From the NCBI GenBank assembly GCA_041674345.1, contig JBAYVY010000113.1, forward strand, positions 1 through 9,877: a stretch of 9,877 nt of DNA. The letters are read 5' to 3'. The notes below the pieces were generated by a model. That model did not search any database and was not told the DNA's origin. It saw nothing but the letters and a program-made list of their open reading frames with translations. The stretch is from JBAYVY01 sp041674345. GTDB taxonomy: Bacteria > Planctomycetota > Phycisphaerae > Phycisphaerales > Zrk34. The position numbers and the translations under genes were made by a program. This document shows, piece by piece, positions 7,335-9,877 of the stretch; the stretch's first letter is position 1; every line of letters begins with the position of its first letter.

Positions 7335-7427
7335 GAAAGTGGGAAGTGGGAAGTGGGAAGTGGCAGGCCCCTACTTCCGCCTTCCGCCCCTACTTTCGAT
7401 TTCCGACTTCCGACTTTTTCGGCCCCC
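7319..7427 (+). repeat. direct repeat, left copy: top6A 3' end plus GTGGGAA hairpin
   Basis: It begins inside the last codons of top6A (GGACTGGCTGGAGTA, 7319-7333), continues with a period-7 GTGGGAA array (about 7338-7363), a short turn, then pyrimidine heptamers (CTTCCGC, ACTTCCG) that pair imperfectly back. Bases 7319-7350 match 9681-9712 at 31 of 32; 7351-7388 match 9715-9752 at 38 of 38. From 7389 this copy has 12 extra bases, then again aligns (7401-7427) into a C5 tract. It lies directly before the methyltransferase gene. A T5 run (7415-7419) follows the hairpin, so it may also end top6A transcripts. Confidence 0.9.
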
Positions 7428-7452
7428 GGAAGTGCCACTGGCGAAATCTGTG

Positions 7453-7458
7453 TAAAAT
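7453..7458 (+). promoter_or_regulatory. weak candidate -10 box for the methyltransferase gene
   Basis: TAAAAT at 7453-7458, 41 bases before the methyltransferase ATG and outside the repeated segment, would give the cassette its own promoter. No convincing -35 is seen and no C-protein gene or C-box pattern was recognised. Confidence 0.28.
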
Positions 7459-7499
7459 AAGATGAGCCGTCCGGGTTGTTTTGAAACTGGAGCAATGAC

Positions 7500-8798
7500 A
7501 TGACACAGACATTCCAGTTTCAACGGCATCTTTTCGCGGATGACGCATTGCCCCGCACGGTTCGCAAGGAAGCAACCTCGACTTTCATTGACAACATGAG
7601 GTTGCCGGTGCATCGGTGGTTCCGATTCAGCGCGGGTTTCTCGGCGGAATGGGTTGAATCGGTGATCCGCGACAGCGGGTTGTCGCAGCCCCACGTGCTT
7701 GATCCATTCGCCGGTTCCGCCACAACGCTTCTGGCGGCGGAAAGCGCGGGCGTGCCCTGCCTCGGCGTGGAGGCCCAGCCGTTCATCGCCAAGATCGCCG
7801 AGGCGAAACTGGCTTGGCGATCCGATCCCGAAGCGTATCTGGCGTTGGCGCGGGACGTGCGAGAAAAATCACTGGGTATTGCGACCGAGCTGGATTCTTA
7901 TCCGCCGCTCATTCGCAAATGTTTCACGGATGATGCACTTGGCAAGCTGGACGCCCTGCGACAATCACTTGAAAAAACGAAAGATCACGGGGACGAATAC
8001 AAGTTGGTGTGGCTGACGCTTGTTTCGATTCTGAGGCGGGTTTCGCCGGCGGGGACCGCGCAGTGGCAATACATTTTGCCCAACAAACAAAAATCCCAGG
8101 TCGCCGAGGTTTATGAGGCGTTTGATCGCTGCTGCGAGACGTTTTTCCACGACATGCTTTCGGGACAACGCCTGACCGGGCCTCGATCCCAACTGATCGC
8201 AGGCGACGCGCGCCAGTGCCGGGGCGTGCCGGACCATTGGGCGGACCTGGTGATTACTTCGCCTCCCTATCCCAACAACTATGACTATGCGGACGCCACC
8301 CGTCTGGAGATGTCGTTCATGAAGGAGATCAACGGTTGGGGCGATCTTCAGCAGAAGATTCGCACACATCTGGTGCGGTCCTGTTCGCAGCATGTGCCCG
8401 AATGCGCGGTTGATCTGAATGAGACATTGGATTGCGAGGAATTGCGACCCATTCGGGAGGACATTTCGCGGGTGTGCCGGGAACTTGCGGAGATTCGCCA
8501 TTCAAAGGGCGGCAAAAAAACTTATCACCTGATGGTGGCCTGTTATTTCCGTGATCTTGCGTTGGTGTGGCGGGCGCTGCGGCGATGCTGCAAGTCACCC
8601 TCGCGTGTCTGTTTTGTCGTGGGCGATTCAGCGCCTTACGGGGTTTATGTCCCGGTGATTCCGTGGCTGGGGGAACTGGCCATGGCGGCGGGGTTCAAGT
8701 CGTATCGTTTTGAAAAAACGCGGGACAGAAACATCAAGTGGAAAAACCGCAAGCACCGGGTTCCGCTTCAGGAAGGCCGGCTCTGGCTGGAAGGATAA
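7500..8798 (+). CDS. site-specific DNA methyltransferase (amino-MTase, N4-cytosine or N6-adenine)
   Basis: 432 aa. It transfers a methyl group from S-adenosylmethionine to an exocyclic amino group of a base in its target site. SAM-binding motif I is DPFAGSATTLL (68-78), preceded by HRWFRFSAGFSAEW (38-51), typical of this family. The catalytic motif IV is TSPPYPNNYDYADATRLE (253-270). About 180 residues separate I and IV and may hold target-recognition elements; this order is alpha-like, unlike beta enzymes where SPPY comes first. SPPY is common in N4-cytosine enzymes but does not decide the base. The start is ATG 7500, with GGAG at 7489-7492, seven bases upstream. It is followed after two bases by the probable endonuclease, which suggests a type II restriction-modification pair with the modification gene first. 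The recognition site is unknown. Confidence 0.88.
   Translation: MTQTFQFQRHLFADDALPRTVRKEATSTFIDNMRLPVHRWFRFSAGFSAEWVESVIRDSGLSQPHVLDPFAGSATTLLAAESAGVPCLGVEAQPFIAKIAEAKLAWRSDPEAYLALARDVREKSLGIATELDSYPPLIRKCFTDDALGKLDALRQSLEKTKDHGDEYKLVWLTLVSILRRVSPAGTAQWQYILPNKQKSQVAEVYEAFDRCCETFFHDMLSGQRLTGPRSQLIAGDARQCRGVPDHWADLVITSPPYPNNYDYADATRLEMSFMKEINGWGDLQQKIRTHLVRSCSQHVPECAVDLNETLDCEELRPIREDISRVCRELAEIRHSKGGKKTYHLMVACYFRDLALVWRALRRCCKSPSRVCFVVGDSAPYGVYVPVIPWLGELAMAAGFKSYRFEKTRDRNIKWKNRKHRVPLQEGRLWLEG
8791..8795 (+). promoter_or_regulatory. ribosome-binding site fixing the endonuclease start
   Basis: AAGGA lies five bases before ATG 8801 and overlaps the last codons of the methyltransferase gene, whose stop is 8796-8798. 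This favours 8801 over the in-frame ATG 8738, which would bury 21 codons in the methyltransferase gene without a comparable site. Confidence 0.7.
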
Positions 8799-8800
8799 TC

Positions 8801-9667
8801 ATGGCCGTTTCACCAGCACATCGGTGGGGACAGATCATCGGCGAAGTCATGGAAAGCGCGGTCGTTCCATTGCTGGAACAATTCGCGGGAACGCACCATC
8901 TCTATCTGGACAAACAGGGAAACCGCCCATGCAGAACCGGACAAAAATGCACCTGGGTGGATGCCTACGGCAATGCTCATGATCTGGATTTCGTGCTTGA
9001 ACGGAACGGCACACCGGAGAAAATCGGCTCCCCCGTCGCATTCATCGAAACCGCGTGGCGACGATACACCAAGCATTCGCGCAACAAGGCGCAGGAGATA
9101 CAGGGAGCCATCCTGCCGCTGGCGGACACTTATCGTTATGCAGCGCCGTTCAAAGGCGCGATTCTCGCCGGTGAATTCACCGACGGAGCATTGACACAAA
9201 TGCGCTCGCTCGGCTTCACCATCCTGTATTTTCCTTACGAATTGATCGTCGATGTTTTCGGACAATTCAGGATCGACGCATCGTCCACCGAAGACACTCC
9301 CGACAAGGCGTTCAAAACGAAGGTAACGCAATATGAGCAGCTCTCAAAACGGCAAAAGCTGCAACTCCCCGCGGCATTGATTCACGCCAATGACTCACAA
9401 GTCAAACAATTCCTTGGCATGTTAACGATTTCGATCTCACGCAGAATACAAAGTATCGTCGTGCTTCCGTTGCACGGACACAGTGAGGAATTGGCCACCC
9501 TCGATCAGGCCGTCGCTTTTCTGACCGGCTATGACGATCACGACGGACGAAAACCCATTCAGCGGTACGAAATCCAAATCCGATACTCCAACGGCGATTC
9601 CATCGAAGGAAAGTTTGCCGACAAACAAGAGGCGATCAAGTTCCTGAAAAGCTACAACGCCGGTTAA
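8801..9667 (+). CDS. probable type II restriction endonuclease partner of the methyltransferase
   Basis: 288 aa from ATG 8801. No family is recognised with certainty. The call rests on its place two bases after a methyltransferase gene and on a PD-(D/E)xK-like core: HDLDFVLERNG (60-70, Asp61/Asp63), then a strand PVAFIETAWRRYTKHSRNKA (78-97) with Glu83. The usual x-Lys after Glu is Thr-Ala here, so the basic residue may be Lys91 or Lys96, or the site may differ. A further strand GAILAGEFT (119-127) and hydrophobic segment FTILYFPYELIVDVFG (139-154) follow, then a charged helix region (165-190). A small C-terminal module RYEIQIRYSNGDSIEGKF (255-272) ends the protein. No signal peptide or membrane helix is evident. 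GC looks lower than in the topo VI genes (line 9301-9360 is 28 of 60 GC, against 40 of 60 for 5401-5460), consistent with transfer. Confidence 0.6.
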   Translation: MAVSPAHRWGQIIGEVMESAVVPLLEQFAGTHHLYLDKQGNRPCRTGQKCTWVDAYGNAHDLDFVLERNGTPEKIGSPVAFIETAWRRYTKHSRNKAQEIQGAILPLADTYRYAAPFKGAILAGEFTDGALTQMRSLGFTILYFPYELIVDVFGQFRIDASSTEDTPDKAFKTKVTQYEQLSKRQKLQLPAALIHANDSQVKQFLGMLTISISRRIQSIVVLPLHGHSEELATLDQAVAFLTGYDDHDGRKPIQRYEIQIRYSNGDSIEGKFADKQEAIKFLKSYNAG

Positions 9668-9680
9668 GTATGAAGACAAG

Positions 9681-9819
<139 letters not shown>

Positions 9820-9877
9820 TACCCACCCACACTGCAAAAGATAACTTTATTCCCACTCGTCCCAGGGGAAGCTGGCA
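9820..9877. other. unassigned end sequence
   Basis: 58 bases after the poly-C run. No gene, repeat or homology to the left repeat's downstream flank is convincing. If the C run is an artefact, this piece may not belong next to the rest of the window. Confidence 0.5.

Noticed and set aside
8738..8800. Upstream in-frame start giving a 309-residue endonuclease
   Set aside because: It would overlap the methyltransferase gene by 61 bases and has no good ribosome-binding site; ATG 8801 has AAGGA five bases away.

Overview
The window looks like bacterial chromosome, most plausibly from Planctomycetota or a nearby lineage and perhaps Phycisphaerae-like. That is an inference. The clues are high GC, mostly poor Shine-Dalgarno sequences, a c-di-AMP cyclase/YbbR pair, a bacterial topoisomerase VI, and intergenic hairpins built from tandem 7-9-mers, which I recall as common in such genomes. 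No rRNA, tRNA, CRISPR array, integrase or transposase was seen.

Layout. 1-533 (-) is the N-terminal part of an alpha/beta hydrolase that runs off the left edge. 688-1482 (+) is an RluB/RsuA-type rRNA pseudouridine synthase. It converges on a minus-strand pair: the diadenylate cyclase cdaA (2899-3750) followed by its YbbR-domain partner cdaR (1585-2802). A 278-nt divergent promoter region separates cdaA from a plus-strand topoisomerase VI operon, top6B (4029-6095) then top6A (6192-7334). Next comes a two-gene cassette that looks like a restriction-modification system: a DNA methyltransferase (7500-8798) and, two bases later, a probable endonuclease (8801-9667). The window ends in a second copy of the top6A 3' end, a 47-nt poly-C tract and 58 nt of unassigned sequence.

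Two things stand out. First, the cassette lies between direct repeats of about 70 nt (7319-7388 and 9681-9752). These contain the last codons of top6A plus the following GTGGGAA-type hairpin, with 69 of 70 aligned bases identical and one 2-nt indel. Weaker homology runs on into a C tract. This looks like insertion with long target duplication at the 3' end of top6A, leaving a short diverged relic of the gene end on the far side. An assembly join must be excluded, because the right copy runs straight into poly-C. Second, five of the six gene-to-gene gaps longer than 2 nt hold a hairpin of one shared architecture but five unrelated sequences: a G/purine-rich array of 7-, 8- or 9-mers, a spacer, then its inverted copy. 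Only the cdaA/top6B divergent gap lacks one.

Functionally, the core is housekeeping (rRNA modification, c-di-AMP signalling, DNA topology), followed by an accessory DNA-modification/defence cassette that appears less GC-rich.
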